Assembly (NCBI GenBank): GCA_959604355.1
Contig: CAUHAO010000005.1
Location: 1 to 64,000 of the forward strand
Direction of reading: 5' to 3'
Origin: an uncultured Eubacteriales bacterium
GTDB lineage: Bacteria; Bacillota; Clostridia; Oscillospirales; UBA644
DNA length: 64,000 nucleotides
In this document: one piece after another, positions 52,344-61,740 of the stretch
How positions within the stretch are numbered: position 1 is the first letter of the stretch
Layout: each line of letters opens with the position of its first letter
Program-made: the position numbers and the translations under genes
Notes under the pieces: generated by a model
What the model was told of the DNA's origin: nothing
The model's database searches: none
The model's input: only the letters and a program-made list of their open reading frames with translations

Positions 52344-53255
52344 ATGGATAACAGTTTTGATTTCAAAAAAATACTTCTGATAATAAATCCGGTAGCCGGA
52401 AAAATGAAATCGAAATCGGGACTTTTCGGAATAGTTGATACCTTTTCAAAAAACGATATTGACGTGACAGTACGTACAACTACGTGCAGAGGTGATGCGA
52501 CAAGACTTGCGAAGGAAAAAGCCGCAGGCCATGACGCTGTCGTTTGCTGCGGAGGCGACGGAACGCTTAACGAAGTCATATCAGGACTTATGCAAACAGA
52601 TATATCAATCCCCATCGGATATATACCTGCGGGCAGCACAAACGATTTTGCCAACAATTTCGGCATTTCTACCGTCATAACAAAAGCAACAAAAGCAATT
52701 TTGACAAATCAACCGAAAGCAATAGACATCGGGAAGTTTGAATCGGGCGAGAACCTGCGTAACTTTACCTATATTGCCTCTTTCGGCGCTTTTGCATCCA
52801 CATCGTATTCCGCTCCGCAGCAAATAAAGAACTCGTTAGGACATCTTGCCTACATTCTTGAGGGCATAAAGGATGTACCTAACATTCAACCGATACATGT
52901 TACAGCCCAAATCAATGGAAAAGAGTATTCCGAAGACGTACTTTTCGGAGCCGTCACAAACTCTGTGTCCATAGGCGGAATAATAAATATCAAGCAAAGC
53001 ATAGTAGAGTTCAATGACGGCAAGTTCGAAATAATCCTCATTAAGAATCCCCGTACCCCTAACGAACTTGCGAGAATACTCACAGCTATAAATTCCGGAA
53101 CCTTTGGAGACGAGATGATAGTTTTCGAGAAGGCCTCCTCGGTTACCGTAAAAACCGAAAAACCGATACCGTGGACCCTCGATGGCGAGTTCGGCGGTAC
53201 AACGGATTCTGTAAGTATTGAAAATATTCCCGGTGCAATAAAACTCTTGGTATGA
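52344..53255 (+). CDS. Diacylglycerol kinase family lipid kinase (DgkB/YegS-like)
   Basis: 303 residues. LLIINPVAGK at the N terminus, VVCCGGDGTLNEVISGL (nucleotide loop), IPAGSTNDFANNFGI, and the C-terminal WTLDGEFGG region are all family hallmarks. Phosphorylates diacylglycerol or a related lipid and feeds phosphatidate back into phospholipid or LTA metabolism. The exact lipid is not predictable. Monocistronic with AAAGGAG before ATG 52344. Confidence 0.92.
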   Translation: MDNSFDFKKILLIINPVAGKMKSKSGLFGIVDTFSKNDIDVTVRTTTCRGDATRLAKEKAAGHDAVVCCGGDGTLNEVISGLMQTDISIPIGYIPAGSTNDFANNFGISTVITKATKAILTNQPKAIDIGKFESGENLRNFTYIASFGAFASTSYSAPQQIKNSLGHLAYILEGIKDVPNIQPIHVTAQINGKEYSEDVLFGAVTNSVSIGGIINIKQSIVEFNDGKFEIILIKNPRTPNELARILTAINSGTFGDEMIVFEKASSVTVKTEKPIPWTLDGEFGGTTDSVSIENIPGAIKLLV

Positions 53256-53291
53256 TTTTTTGAAATATTTTGCATTTTTTCAATAATCCCC

Positions 53292-53320
53292 TTGACAAGC
53301 ACTCCCGAATAGTTTATAAT
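53292..53320 (+). promoter_or_regulatory. Consensus promoter of the tRNA-Ala/tRNA-Pro unit
   Basis: TTGACA (53292-53297), 17 bp, TATAAT (53315-53320), exact consensus, 25 bp before tRNA-Ala. Confidence 0.9.
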
Positions 53321-53345
53321 ATCATGCGTAAGAAAAATACGACAT

Positions 53346-53421
<76 letters not shown>

Positions 53422-53476
53422 GACAAGCCCGACATGGAATTGCCGGGCTTGTTTTTTTAATTGATTCCGTTTGTAT

Positions 53477-53552
53477 CGGGGTGTAGCGCAGTTGGTAGCG
53501 CGCTTGCTTTGGGAGCAAGATGCCGCAGGTTCGAACCCTGTCACTCCGACCA
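53477..53552 (+). tRNA. tRNA-Pro(TGG)
   Basis: 76 nt with CCA encoded. Acceptor CGGGGTG/CACTCCG, anticodon stem CTTGC/GCAAG with loop TTTGGGA (anticodon TGG), and T arm CAGGG-TTCGAAC-CCTGT. Cotranscribed with tRNA-Ala. An 8-bp hairpin (GGTATTCA/TGAATACC, about 53558-53583) follows it. Confidence 0.95.
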
Positions 53553-53653
53553 ATTTCGGTATTCATGAGGCACTTGAATACCAAAAATCGCGGTTTTGAC
53601 CGCAAAATGAAGCTGCAGGGGAAACTCTGCGGCTGATATTTTTGAGGGTGAAC

Positions 53654-54382
53654 ATGATTTATTTCTTGATTATTGTTGCTGTAATCGTTTTTACCTTAAA
53701 GTTGCCGATAGTTAAAGGTATAATCGGAGAAACAATTATAAAAATTGTTATTGGAAGAAATTCTGCTGATTTGAAGAATCCAAAATTCATCATCAACAAC
53801 CTTGTATTAGAAACTGCTCCGGGGAAAACATCACAAATTGACCATGTGGTGATCAATCCGAATGGCGTTTTCGTAATAGAAACAAAAAATTACTCTGGGC
53901 GCATATATGGAAATGATTCTCAGCAAAACTGGACTCAGGTTCTGAATTATGGCAAAGTGAAAAATTATTTTTACAGTCCCGTAAAACAAAATCTCACACA
54001 CAAATTTGCGATTAAAGAATTGCTCCCGCTAGACACTCCTATTATCCCCATAGTGGTGTTTGTCAAAGGAAATATTAGGTTTATTCAATCACAGAGTGTA
54101 TGTACCGTAGGAGGAATCATACGCAAGTTAAAGACTCCTGACGAAAAATTGCTTTCGTTTGATGAAATGAGTTCAATATATGATATACTTGTTAATCACA
54201 ATAAAAGTAATATGATAAGCAATGCAGAACATATAGAAAACATCGAAAAAATGAAGGAAAATATAGAAAATAACATTTGTCCGCGTTGTGGGAGCGCTCT
54301 TGTCGTACGGCACGGTAAAAATGGTGGTTTTATGGGTTGTTCAAACTATCCTCACTGTCGCTTTACCAAAAAACTTAATTAG
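53654..54382 (+). CDS. NERD-domain protein with C4 zinc ribbon
   Basis: 242 residues. An N-terminal membrane span (about 1-20) precedes a NERD nuclease-related domain: GKTSQIDHVVINPNGVFVIETKN holds the D...ExK catalytic-type triad, followed by SGRIYGND and NWTQV. The last ~35 residues are a topoisomerase-type C4 zinc ribbon, CPRCGSALVVRHGKNG and CSNYPHC. Such proteins are suspected DNA nucleases, often on plasmids or islands. Start at ATG 53654 (GAGGGTGA upstream). It lies just after the tRNA-Pro and before an integrase remnant, so it may be cargo of a lost integrative element. Confidence 0.88.
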   Translation: MIYFLIIVAVIVFTLKLPIVKGIIGETIIKIVIGRNSADLKNPKFIINNLVLETAPGKTSQIDHVVINPNGVFVIETKNYSGRIYGNDSQQNWTQVLNYGKVKNYFYSPVKQNLTHKFAIKELLPLDTPIIPIVVFVKGNIRFIQSQSVCTVGGIIRKLKTPDEKLLSFDEMSSIYDILVNHNKSNMISNAEHIENIEKMKENIENNICPRCGSALVVRHGKNGGFMGCSNYPHCRFTKKLN

Positions 54383-54415
54383 CATGGTTTATTTGTTTAC
54401 TGCACTGCAAATATT

Positions 54416-54445
54416 GAGTGGCGACCGCGGTCGCCACTCTTTCTT
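54416..54445 (+). terminator. Perfect 24-bp palindrome/terminator after the NERD gene
   Basis: 54416-54439 is a perfect GC-rich palindrome (10-bp stem with CGCG at the tip, or a 12-bp symmetric site), followed by TTTCTTT. It works as a terminator for the NERD gene and touches the end of the integrase remnant. Confidence 0.75.
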
Positions 54446-54890
54446 TATGTGCTCTCTTTCTTCCTTTTCTCCTTCTCAGCCTTAATTTCCGCTTTCATCT
54501 CAACAATCAGCACCGTGAGCTTTTCTTCACATTCTTCTCTTGTTTTCGCGTAGATGTTGTGGCTTTCCCGCTTGCCGTAGGCGTTGGTCGGCGTGTACCG
54601 TCCTTCATAGAGGTGGTCGTTAATCATGGTGACACACCCCGTGCCGGGCTTGCGGATCTTGCCCTTGTACGGCTCAAATTTCGGCTCTGTGACTCGTTCT
54701 GCGTTCGGTTAGTAAATTGCATTGTCTGCGCTTCCATGCTCAGAAATCGGCGTGTCTGTCCTTGCAATTCCCAGGTTAATGAGAACCACCGCTTGTTGTT
54801 GCATGGTATCGGTGATATGGCTATAGATATTAAGCGTGTCTCCGCGCTGACATGGCCTATCGTGGCAGAAAATGTGTTAATGCTACAGTT
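54445..54890 (-). pseudogene. Decayed tyrosine integrase (C-terminal part)
   Basis: Minus-strand reading gives SATIGHVSAET, then after a one-base frameshift near 54838 TLNIYSHITDTMQQQAV. This is the box II region of Tn916/Tn1549-type integrases, with the nucleophilic Tyr in NIYSHI. An in-frame TAA at 54709-54711 interrupts it. The same frame then continues as the C-terminal extension found in such integrases (EPKFEPYKGKIRKPGTGCV, INDHLYEGRYTP, KTREECEEKL), ending at 54445. Everything N-terminal of box II is missing. This is a clear relic of an integrative element. Confidence 0.82.
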
Positions 54891-55027
54891 GCCTTTGAAG
54901 GGGACTTTCGATTTTCCATTGGCACCTACTGCACATGTTACAGATCTACAGATATTTACTACCACCATTATTTGACTCACGTTGTCCCGTAACACTAGCC
55001 ATGTGTTAAAAAAATATAAAAACAAGA

Positions 55028-55071
55028 AGAAAACGGCAGAAAGAGATATTTCACTCATTCTGCCGTTTTCT
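55028..55071. terminator. 14-bp inverted repeat, possible bidirectional terminator
   Basis: Perfect 14-bp arms (55028-55041, 55058-55071) separated by 16 bp, with T-rich sequence on both outer sides. It probably ends transcription of the secreted-protein gene on the minus strand about 90 bp after its stop. The stretch 54890-55159 is otherwise empty of supportable genes. Confidence 0.6.
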
Positions 55072-55159
55072 GCTGTTTGTTTTGATTTATCGTTGGCTCG
55101 CCTCAAGAAACATCATTGTGTATAGCTATTTAAGTATATTTAGTTATGTTTAGTTATGT

Positions 55160-55549
55160 TTAGTGCTCTCCGCAAAAGAAATAAACCTCACCATCTACGG
55201 TAACATTTGCATAGTCACATCCTGAACGTGTACAAACCTCTGTAGTGCAGTAAGACTTCTTGCATCTCGGAGCCTCATCACGAACCAAATGATCCACTAC
55301 GATCATGCTTCCTTCTTCGATGGTGTGACCAAACAAGGAGCACAAGAGATTGCCTCTCGTTTCCTGGTTTTCTTTTTCGCCGGCCCATATCTGTTTTAAC
55401 AATTCTATTTTTTCATCAGACAACTTCATGCTTGTCTGGATTTCAGGATACAGACGTTCAGAAGATTGTTCAGCCTCGGCAAATGCCGGCATGTTAAGCA
55501 TAAGGCACGACAAGATGAGAGCGGAAATAATAATTTTTACTTTTTTCAT
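55160..55549 (-). CDS. Small secreted Cys-rich protein, unknown function
   Basis: 129 residues. Signal peptide (basic MKKVK, hydrophobic core, cleavage near MPAFA-EA). The mature part has a helical segment (LSDEKIELLKQIWAGEKE), then CSLFGH and C-terminal cysteines in CKKSYCTTEVCTRSGCDYANV and FFCGEH, suggesting disulphides or a metal site. Similar small exported proteins occur in gut Clostridia without known function. Start at ATG 55549; the ATG at 55561 overlaps its AAAGG site. It lies next to the integrase relic, so possibly acquired. Confidence 0.65.
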   Translation of the reverse strand: MKKVKIIISALILSCLMLNMPAFAEAEQSSERLYPEIQTSMKLSDEKIELLKQIWAGEKENQETRGNLLCSLFGHTIEEGSMIVVDHLVRDEAPRCKKSYCTTEVCTRSGCDYANVTVDGEVYFFCGEH

Positions 55550-55964
55550 TGAATTTACCATCCTTTAAATTAAAATAAGACCTTTTTGTAGTTTTTTATG
55601 ATGTTTCTATGGCGATACAGCACCGACAAAATGCTGTACATTAATATATATGCTCGAATTTTGCATTTTAGAACCGTATTTTTAAAAAAAATCGTAAAAT
55701 TTTAAAACTATTGATATTTTGAATTAAATCGAGTATAATTGTAAATAATTTTCAGAATTACATGAAAAACATTTATGAAAAAACCGATTTTAATTACGGG
55801 ATACAATTTAACACTTCGGAATTTTCGGACAAGCACCGTCAAACCAGCTGTCGTTTGTCAGTTTTTACTTTTCTATGTTGTATAACATCGGATATTTAAG
55901 GATAAATAGCTCTTAGTGGAAAATAATAATGAATAAAAAAAATCCGACAGAGGTGAATATCTGA
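55550..55964. other. AT-rich intergenic region and long leader of the yyaL-like gene
   Basis: About 415 bp without a supportable gene. It holds the promoter at 55711-55739 and a 225-base AT-rich leader. A small inverted repeat (ACAGCA/TGCTGT, about 55618-55638) is the only other structure seen. Confidence 0.6.
55711..55739 (+). promoter_or_regulatory. Promoter upstream of the yyaL-like gene
   Basis: TTGATA (55711-55716), 17 bp, TATAAT (55734-55739). The start codon is 226 bp further on, an unusually long leader for this window. Confidence 0.65.
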
Positions 55965-57947
55965 ATGAACAGACTTATAGACGAAAAATCCCCATATTTG
56001 CTGCAACATGCGGATAACCCGATAGACTGGCGTTCATGGAAAGAAGAAAATCTGAAATTTGCACATGATGAAGATAAACCGATATTTTTAAGTATAGGCT
56101 ATTCTTCATGCCATTGGTGTCATGTGATGGCGCATGAATCATTCGTCAACGATGACATCGCAAAGGTGCTGAATAAATATTTTATTCCGATCAAGGTCGA
56201 CAGAGAAGAACGACCGGATATAGACGCGGTCTACATGGACGCGTGCATGGCGATGAACGGATCCGGCGGCTGGCCCCTTACCCTTCTGCTGACCCCCGAC
56301 AGGAAGCCTTTCTGGGCAGGTACGTATCTGCCCAGAAATCAATTGCTGAGGCTTCTCAACAAAGCTGCCGAACTCTGGCGAACTGACCGCGAAAGTTTGC
56401 TGGGAACCGCAGAACAGCTTACGGAAATAATCAAGCATGAACCCGAAAACACAAGAATAGCCCCCACCAGGCAACTCGTTGAAAGAGGTGTGGAGAGTCT
56501 TGTGCAGAGTTATGATGCAATGTGGGGAGGTTTCAGCATGGCGCCTAAATTCCCCACCCCGCATAATATTCTTTTCCTTTTGCGGTACGGCACCTTGGCG
56601 AAAAACAGCTTGGCAAAAGAAATGGCTGAAAAGACTTTGGAGCACATGTATCGCGGAGGTATTTTCGACCATGTCGGAGGCGGTTTTTCGAGATATTCCA
56701 CAGACGGGAAATGGCTGGTACCTCATTTCGAAAAAATGCTTTATGACAATGCTTTGCTTGCGCTCGTATATACTGAAGCTTATCACATGACAAAACGGGA
56801 TATTTATAAAACAGCAGTCTATGAAACGCTCGATTATATTCTGACCGAACTGAAAAATAAGGAAGGCGGATTCTACTGCGGACAGGATGCCGACAGTAAC
56901 GGAAATGAAGGAGAATATTACCTCTTTTCTCCGGATGAACTGTCCGAAGTACTGGGAAAGGAAGATTCTGAGGAATTCTGCCGCAGATTTGATATCACTA
57001 AACAAGGAAATTTCGGAGAAAAAAGTGTCCCCAACCTTATAAAAACCGAGGATTGGGAGCACGAATCAGAAAAGACGGAACGAACACGGAAAAAGGTTTA
57101 TGAATACCGAAAGAACCGAAGTGAACTGCATAAAGATGACAAGATACTGACCTCGTGGAACGGACTTATGATAGCGGCATTATCGCGTGCGGGGCTTGTA
57201 TTTGACGAAGAAAAATTTCTGAAACCGGCGGAAGACGCGGTTCGTTTTATTCAGATGAATCTGACCGGCGGTAACGGGAGTCTATTTGCTCGATGGCGTG
57301 ACGGTGAGCCCGCCTACGCGGGAAAACTTGATGACTACGCGTTTTATATATGGGGGTTGCTGGAACTGTATGAAGTGACGTTCGACATCGAACTGCTGGA
57401 GGAAGCGTGCCGTTTAACGGATTTGATGCTTAAATACTTTTTCGACAGCGAGCATGGCGGATTTTTTCCCTATGCGAATGAGGGCGAGCAGCTCATAACA
57501 CGAAAACGTGATTCCTACGACGGTGCGATGCCTTCCGGAAATTCCGTTGCAGCTCTTATTCTTTCACGCCTTGGACGTATTACGGGCGAAGAAAAACGGC
57601 GCAATACTGCGGCACTTCAATTTGAATATCTTGCAGGCGCGGTGAGCGGATTTCCTGCGGGACATTGCTTTGCGCTTATGGCGATGACTGAAGAATTGTG
57701 GCCGACGGCAGAACTGGTATGTATATCGGATGTAATTCCCGAAGAATTGATAAAGTTTCTGCGCATTAAACCCCGTGTAAACCTCACCGTTATCGTTAAA
57801 ACGCCTGTCAATGAGAAAAGATTGTCAAGCATTGCCCCGTTCACTTCCGGATATCCGAAATCAAGAGGAACATTGTACTGTCTTTGCCGCGGAAGAGCCT
57901 GTACGAGACCTACGGAAAGTATAAACGATATCGAAAAACTGTTGTAA
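55965..57947 (+). CDS. DUF255/YyaL-like thioredoxin-domain protein
   Basis: 660 residues. An N-terminal thioredoxin-like domain (about 1-165) contains NRLIDEKSPYLLQHADNPIDW and SSCHWCHVMAHESF, the family signature with a CxxC pair. An (alpha/alpha) barrel similar to N-acylglucosamine 2-epimerase/six-hairpin glycosidases follows (about 180-640: FSMAPKFPTPHNILFLLRY, FYCGQDADSNGNEGEYY, ILTSWNGLMIAALSRAG). It is the bacterial homologue of human SPATA20; the catalytic role is unknown. Complete length, own promoter and terminator. Confidence 0.93.
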   Translation: MNRLIDEKSPYLLQHADNPIDWRSWKEENLKFAHDEDKPIFLSIGYSSCHWCHVMAHESFVNDDIAKVLNKYFIPIKVDREERPDIDAVYMDACMAMNGSGGWPLTLLLTPDRKPFWAGTYLPRNQLLRLLNKAAELWRTDRESLLGTAEQLTEIIKHEPENTRIAPTRQLVERGVESLVQSYDAMWGGFSMAPKFPTPHNILFLLRYGTLAKNSLAKEMAEKTLEHMYRGGIFDHVGGGFSRYSTDGKWLVPHFEKMLYDNALLALVYTEAYHMTKRDIYKTAVYETLDYILTELKNKEGGFYCGQDADSNGNEGEYYLFSPDELSEVLGKEDSEEFCRRFDITKQGNFGEKSVPNLIKTEDWEHESEKTERTRKKVYEYRKNRSELHKDDKILTSWNGLMIAALSRAGLVFDEEKFLKPAEDAVRFIQMNLTGGNGSLFARWRDGEPAYAGKLDDYAFYIWGLLELYEVTFDIELLEEACRLTDLMLKYFFDSEHGGFFPYANEGEQLITRKRDSYDGAMPSGNSVAALILSRLGRITGEEKRRNTAALQFEYLAGAVSGFPAGHCFALMAMTEELWPTAELVCISDVIPEELIKFLRIKPRVNLTVIVKTPVNEKRLSSIAPFTSGYPKSRGTLYCLCRGRACTRPTESINDIEKLL

Positions 57948-57954
57948 AGATATG

Positions 57955-57985
57955 CTCCCGTGCGGTTATCGCACGGGAGTTTTTG
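57955..57985 (+). terminator. Terminator of the yyaL-like gene
   Basis: CTCCCGTGCG and CGCACGGGAG arms with loop GTTAT, followed by TTTTTGC, 8 bp after the stop. Confidence 0.9.
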
Positions 57986-58009
57986 CATTTATGAATCATA
58001 GAATAATGC

Positions 58010-58038
58010 TTGACTTTTTTACAATTGAGAGTTATAAT
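58010..58038 (+). promoter_or_regulatory. Promoter of the TrmH-family gene
   Basis: TTGACT (58010-58015), 17 bp, TATAAT (58033-58038), 42 bp before the chosen start. Confidence 0.85.
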
Positions 58039-58079
58039 GAATAAAATTGTGCCGAGGCCGGAGATACAAGGAGAACCAT

Positions 58080-58907
58080 ATGCCGAATATAATTGAAATA
58101 ACGGACATAAGTGCGCCGGAATTGGACGTTTTCGCGCGTCTGACGGGAACGCAGTTGCGCAGTCGCCTTGATCCGGAGAAAGGCATTTTTATTGCAGAAA
58201 GTCCAAAAGTGATTAAAGTTGCGCTCGATATTGGGCATCCTCCGATCTCTTTGCTTATGGAAAGAAAACATATAAACGGAGACGCGCGTGACATAATCGA
58301 GCGTTGCGGAGATATTCCCGTATATACGGCTGACAGAGAAATACTTGCGCAGCTTACGGGTTATGAACTTACCCGAGGTGTATTATGTGCAATGAAGCGT
58401 CCGCAATTGCCCGAAGTCGAAGCCATATGCTCTTTAGCCCGACGTGTCGCCGTACTTGAAGGTATCGCGGACGCAACTAACATAGGTGCTGTTTTCCGCT
58501 CGGCTGCAGCACTCGGTATTGATGCGGTGCTTGTCACGCCGTCATGCTGTGACCCACTTTGCAGAAGAGCCGTAAGGGTCAGCATGGGAACTGTTTTTCA
58601 GGTGCCGTGGACGAAAATCGGGAACGATATCGGAGATTGGCCGCACCCGGGGATCGACCGCCTGCGTGAAATGGGATTTAAAACCGCGGCAATGGCTTTA
58701 ACGGATGATTCTGTCAGCATAGATGATGAAAAACTTACGGCGGAAAATAAGCTCGCAATCGTCCTCGGAACAGAAGGAGACGGGCTTTCCGGGATCACAA
58801 TATCGGACTGTGATTATACGGTAAAGATCCCGATGTATCATAATGTCGACTCGTTGAATGTTGCAGCAGCAAGCGCTGTGGCTTTCTGGCAGTTAAGATC
58901 AAGGTGA
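58080..58907 (+). CDS. TrmH/SpoU-family RNA 2'-O-methyltransferase
   Basis: 275 residues. An N-terminal substrate-binding domain (about 1-105) precedes the SPOUT fold: motif 1 DATNIGAVFRSAAALGIDAV, motif 2 LAIVLGTEGDGLS, and motif 3 IPMYHNVDSLNVAAASAVAFW forming the SAM knot. Methylates the ribose 2'-OH of an rRNA or tRNA; the target is unknown. AAGGAG before ATG 58080; the frame opens at 58047 without a ribosome site. Confidence 0.93.
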   Translation: MPNIIEITDISAPELDVFARLTGTQLRSRLDPEKGIFIAESPKVIKVALDIGHPPISLLMERKHINGDARDIIERCGDIPVYTADREILAQLTGYELTRGVLCAMKRPQLPEVEAICSLARRVAVLEGIADATNIGAVFRSAAALGIDAVLVTPSCCDPLCRRAVRVSMGTVFQVPWTKIGNDIGDWPHPGIDRLREMGFKTAAMALTDDSVSIDDEKLTAENKLAIVLGTEGDGLSGITISDCDYTVKIPMYHNVDSLNVAAASAVAFWQLRSR

Positions 58908-59206
58908 TACGTTTCAAAAATATCGTTAGCCGAATTTCTACCGGCAACGGCAACTCAGTGCACTCGGAAATGCCGCTGACGGTATAGTCTTCCCTGTTTC
59001 TATCATCGCGCAGACTTTTGCGCGGTGTTCCGCCGACGGCTGTATCGCATATATGAATATTTGTCAAGCCCCCCCTCTGCGTTGGTGAGATTTGAGTATT
59101 GAGAAAATAAACGAACTCATTCCGGTGCTGACTTGCAGTGATTTGCAGAAAGTGAAAGATATCATTAAACAAAGAACAAAATGATAATGACCTCAAAGGA
59201 ACAACG
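58908..59206 (+). other. 299-bp gap before hflX with a possible 30-codon ORF
   Basis: No gene above 40 codons. A TTG-started frame at 59092-59184 encodes 30 residues (SIEKINELIPVLTCSDLQKV...), helical-looking, ending 22 bp before hflX. The ribosome site is weak and it may be chance. Confidence 0.3.
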
Positions 59207-60508
59207 ATGAATAATACAGACAATAAAAAAGAACGTGTAGTGCTGCTTGGAATAGATTACGGCAACTCAAATGAAGCAGAATTGTCCATAGACGAGCTCG
59301 AACGTCTTGCTGATACCGCGGGTGCTGAAACCGTCGGAAAGATACTTCAAAAGCGTTCATCGCCGCATCCGGCAACATATATAGGACAGGGTAAGCTTAA
59401 AGAACTTTCGGAATTTTGCAGCAATAACGACGTTGATACCGTAATCGCGGATGACGAGTTGTCCGGCTCACAGACGAAAGCGCTTGAGGATGCACTCGAT
59501 GTTAAAGTTATCGACAGAACGACACTCATACTTGATATTTTTGCAGCTCGTGCGCGCTCATCCGAAGGGCGTCTCCAAATAGAGCTTGCACAACTGCAAT
59601 ACCGTTTGCCGAGGCTCTCCGGAATGGGCAAAGCTTTGTCGCGGCTCGGCGGCGGCATAGGTACGAGAGGCCCCGGGGAAAGCAAGCTTGAAACAGACAG
59701 ACGCCATATCAGAAAAAGAATAACAGCCCTTGAGCAACAACTCCGAGAGGTCTCGGAAAGAAGAAAGCTTACACGGAAGCTCCGGGCAAAAAACAATCTG
59801 TGTACATGTGCTCTTGTCGGCTATACGAACGCGGGAAAAAGCACTCTGCTAAACGCTCTTTGCGGTGCTGACGTTTACGCTGAAGACAAACTTTTTGCGA
59901 CACTCGACACGACTGCAAGAAAAATAGATTTTTCCGATACAGATATTTCCGCTTCAGACATCATAATGATAGATACAGTAGGGTTCATACGCAAATTGCC
60001 CCATTCCCTTGTTGAATCGTTCAAATCGACGCTTGAAGAGTCCATGACAGCAGACCTGCTGATACATGTCGTCGATATTTCCGACCCCGAAGCGGCTTGC
60101 CATATTGATGTCGTCGAGAATATCTTGTCAGAACTCGGAGCAGCGGATAAACCGTGTTACCTGGTCTTCAACAAATACGATAATTTCAAATCCGACCGTC
60201 AAGACCTCCCTGCCGTCATTCCCGAGCAGATACGGGAGAAAAAACCGAATGTTTTCACGGTGTCGGCAAAAACGGGTGTCGGCCTTGATAAACTTAAAAT
60301 ATCGATCGCCGAAAATTTCGGAAAAGAAAAGTTGTACGATATTCTTATACCGTACACGGACGGCAAATGGGTGAATTATATCCACAACTGTTCCAATGTA
60401 TTATTTTCTGAACATCGTGACAACGGAACGTTTATGAGCATAAAAGCTAAATTCTCACCGGAAACGTTTACAAAAATTGAAAAATTCATCATTACGGACA
60501 ACGTTTGA
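59207..60508 (+). CDS. hflX: GTPase HflX
   Basis: 433 residues. The HflX N-terminal domain has HPATYIGQGKLKEL and VIDRTTLILDIFAARARSSEGRLQIELAQL, then GGGIGTRGPGESKLETDRR and a coiled linker. The G domain has GYTNAGKSTLLN (G1), FATLDTTARK (G2), DTVGFIRKLPH (G3), FNKYD (G4) and TVSAKTG (G5). A C-terminal ~60-residue domain follows. Rescues and splits stalled ribosomes. AAAGGAACAACG before ATG 59207. Confidence 0.96.
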   Translation: MNNTDNKKERVVLLGIDYGNSNEAELSIDELERLADTAGAETVGKILQKRSSPHPATYIGQGKLKELSEFCSNNDVDTVIADDELSGSQTKALEDALDVKVIDRTTLILDIFAARARSSEGRLQIELAQLQYRLPRLSGMGKALSRLGGGIGTRGPGESKLETDRRHIRKRITALEQQLREVSERRKLTRKLRAKNNLCTCALVGYTNAGKSTLLNALCGADVYAEDKLFATLDTTARKIDFSDTDISASDIIMIDTVGFIRKLPHSLVESFKSTLEESMTADLLIHVVDISDPEAACHIDVVENILSELGAADKPCYLVFNKYDNFKSDRQDLPAVIPEQIREKKPNVFTVSAKTGVGLDKLKISIAENFGKEKLYDILIPYTDGKWVNYIHNCSNVLFSEHRDNGTFMSIKAKFSPETFTKIEKFIITDNV

Positions 60509-60568
60509 TTGAAAATCCGGGGCTTTTTAACAAAATATCAAAATATACCATTTTATATAATTATAGTA

Positions 60569-60597
60569 TTGACATATCGGGAAAAATAAACTATAAT
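60569..60597 (+). promoter_or_regulatory. Consensus promoter of serC-serA
   Basis: TTGACA (60569-60574), 17 bp, TATAAT (60592-60597), exact consensus, 63 bp before serC. Confidence 0.9.
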
Positions 60598-60660
60598 AGA
60601 ACAAAAGTTGACAAGGATATCAATCCTGATAGAATAATTATTCGAAAGGAACAGATCACA

Positions 60661-61740
60661 ATGAACAGAGTTTACAATTTCTCGGCGGGTCCTTCCATGC
60701 TCCCCGTTGAAGTTCTCAAGATTGCCCAGGAGGAAATGCTCGACTACGCAGGCAGCGGTATGTCTGTCATGGAAATGAGCCACAGATCCAAAGTTTATGA
60801 AACCATAATTAACGGCGCTGAGGCTCTTCTGCGCGAAGTCATGAACATTCCGGACAACTATAAAGTTCTCTTCCTTCAAGGTGGTGCTTCTTCCCAATTC
60901 TCTATGATTCCGCTTAACCTCATGAAGAAAAAGAAGATAGACCTTGTTCTTACCGGACAGTGGGCACAGAAAGCATATGACGAAGCTTCCAGATTCGGAA
61001 CTGTTAACGTTGTTGGTTCATCTAAGGATAAAGTATATAATTACATACCCAAACTTGACCCTGCTAAATTCGATAAAGACGCAGATTATTTCTATATCTG
61101 CCAAAACAATACAATTTACGGTACAAGATTCAAGACTCTTCCGGAAACCGGTGACGTTCCGCTTGTAGCGGACCTCTCTTCCTGTATTCTCAGCGAGCCT
61201 ATCGACGTTTCCAAATACGGCCTCATATTTGCCGGCGCACAGAAAAACATGGGGCCTGCGGGACTTACCGTCGTCATCGTCAGAGAAGATCTCATAACCG
61301 AACCCTTGGATATAACGCCCCAGATGTTCAAATATAAGATACATGCCGACAACGGCTCTATGTATAACACGCCCCCGACCTATGCTATATACATATGCAA
61401 ACTCGTCCTTGAATGGATCAAAGGATTAGGCGGTCTTGAAGCTATGGCGCAGATCAACTACAGGAAAGCTGCCACGATATACGACTTCCTTGATAATTCC
61501 AAGATGTTCTCCGCAACCGTTCAGGGTGATGACCGTTCTATAATGAACATTCCGTTCATTACCGGCAATGCGGATCTTGACGCGAAGTTCGTCAAAGAAG
61601 CTTCTGCGGCAGGCTTTGTAAACCTCAAGGGTCACAGAAGCGTCGGCGGCATGAGAGCAAGCATTTACAACGCAATGCCTGTTGAAGGATGCACGGCACT
61701 TATTGATTTCATGAACAAGTTTGAAAAGGAGAACGCATAA
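60661..61740 (+). CDS. serC: Phosphoserine aminotransferase
   Basis: 359 residues. PLP enzyme converting 3-phosphohydroxypyruvate to phosphoserine. NFSAGPSMLPVEVL start, MEMSHRSKVYE, VLFLQGGASSQFSMIP, VADLSSCI, and YGLIFAGAQKNMGPAGLTVV with the PLP Lys. ATG 60661 with GAAAGGA upstream; the open frame to 60505 begins within hflX and is not the start. Confidence 0.97.
   Translation: MNRVYNFSAGPSMLPVEVLKIAQEEMLDYAGSGMSVMEMSHRSKVYETIINGAEALLREVMNIPDNYKVLFLQGGASSQFSMIPLNLMKKKKIDLVLTGQWAQKAYDEASRFGTVNVVGSSKDKVYNYIPKLDPAKFDKDADYFYICQNNTIYGTRFKTLPETGDVPLVADLSSCILSEPIDVSKYGLIFAGAQKNMGPAGLTVVIVREDLITEPLDITPQMFKYKIHADNGSMYNTPPTYAIYICKLVLEWIKGLGGLEAMAQINYRKAATIYDFLDNSKMFSATVQGDDRSIMNIPFITGNADLDAKFVKEASAAGFVNLKGHRSVGGMRASIYNAMPVEGCTALIDFMNKFEKENA

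Noticed and set aside
54445..54627. 60-residue frame starting MINDHLYEGRY as a small gene
   Set aside because: It is the C-terminal extension of the decayed integrase beyond the in-frame stop, not an independent gene.
54624..55106. Minus-strand 160-codon frame with a hydrophobic segment
   Set aside because: It is the frame-shifted reading of the integrase remnant: SATIGHVSAET is real but the rest is out of frame, and its N-terminal part is made by the inverted repeat.
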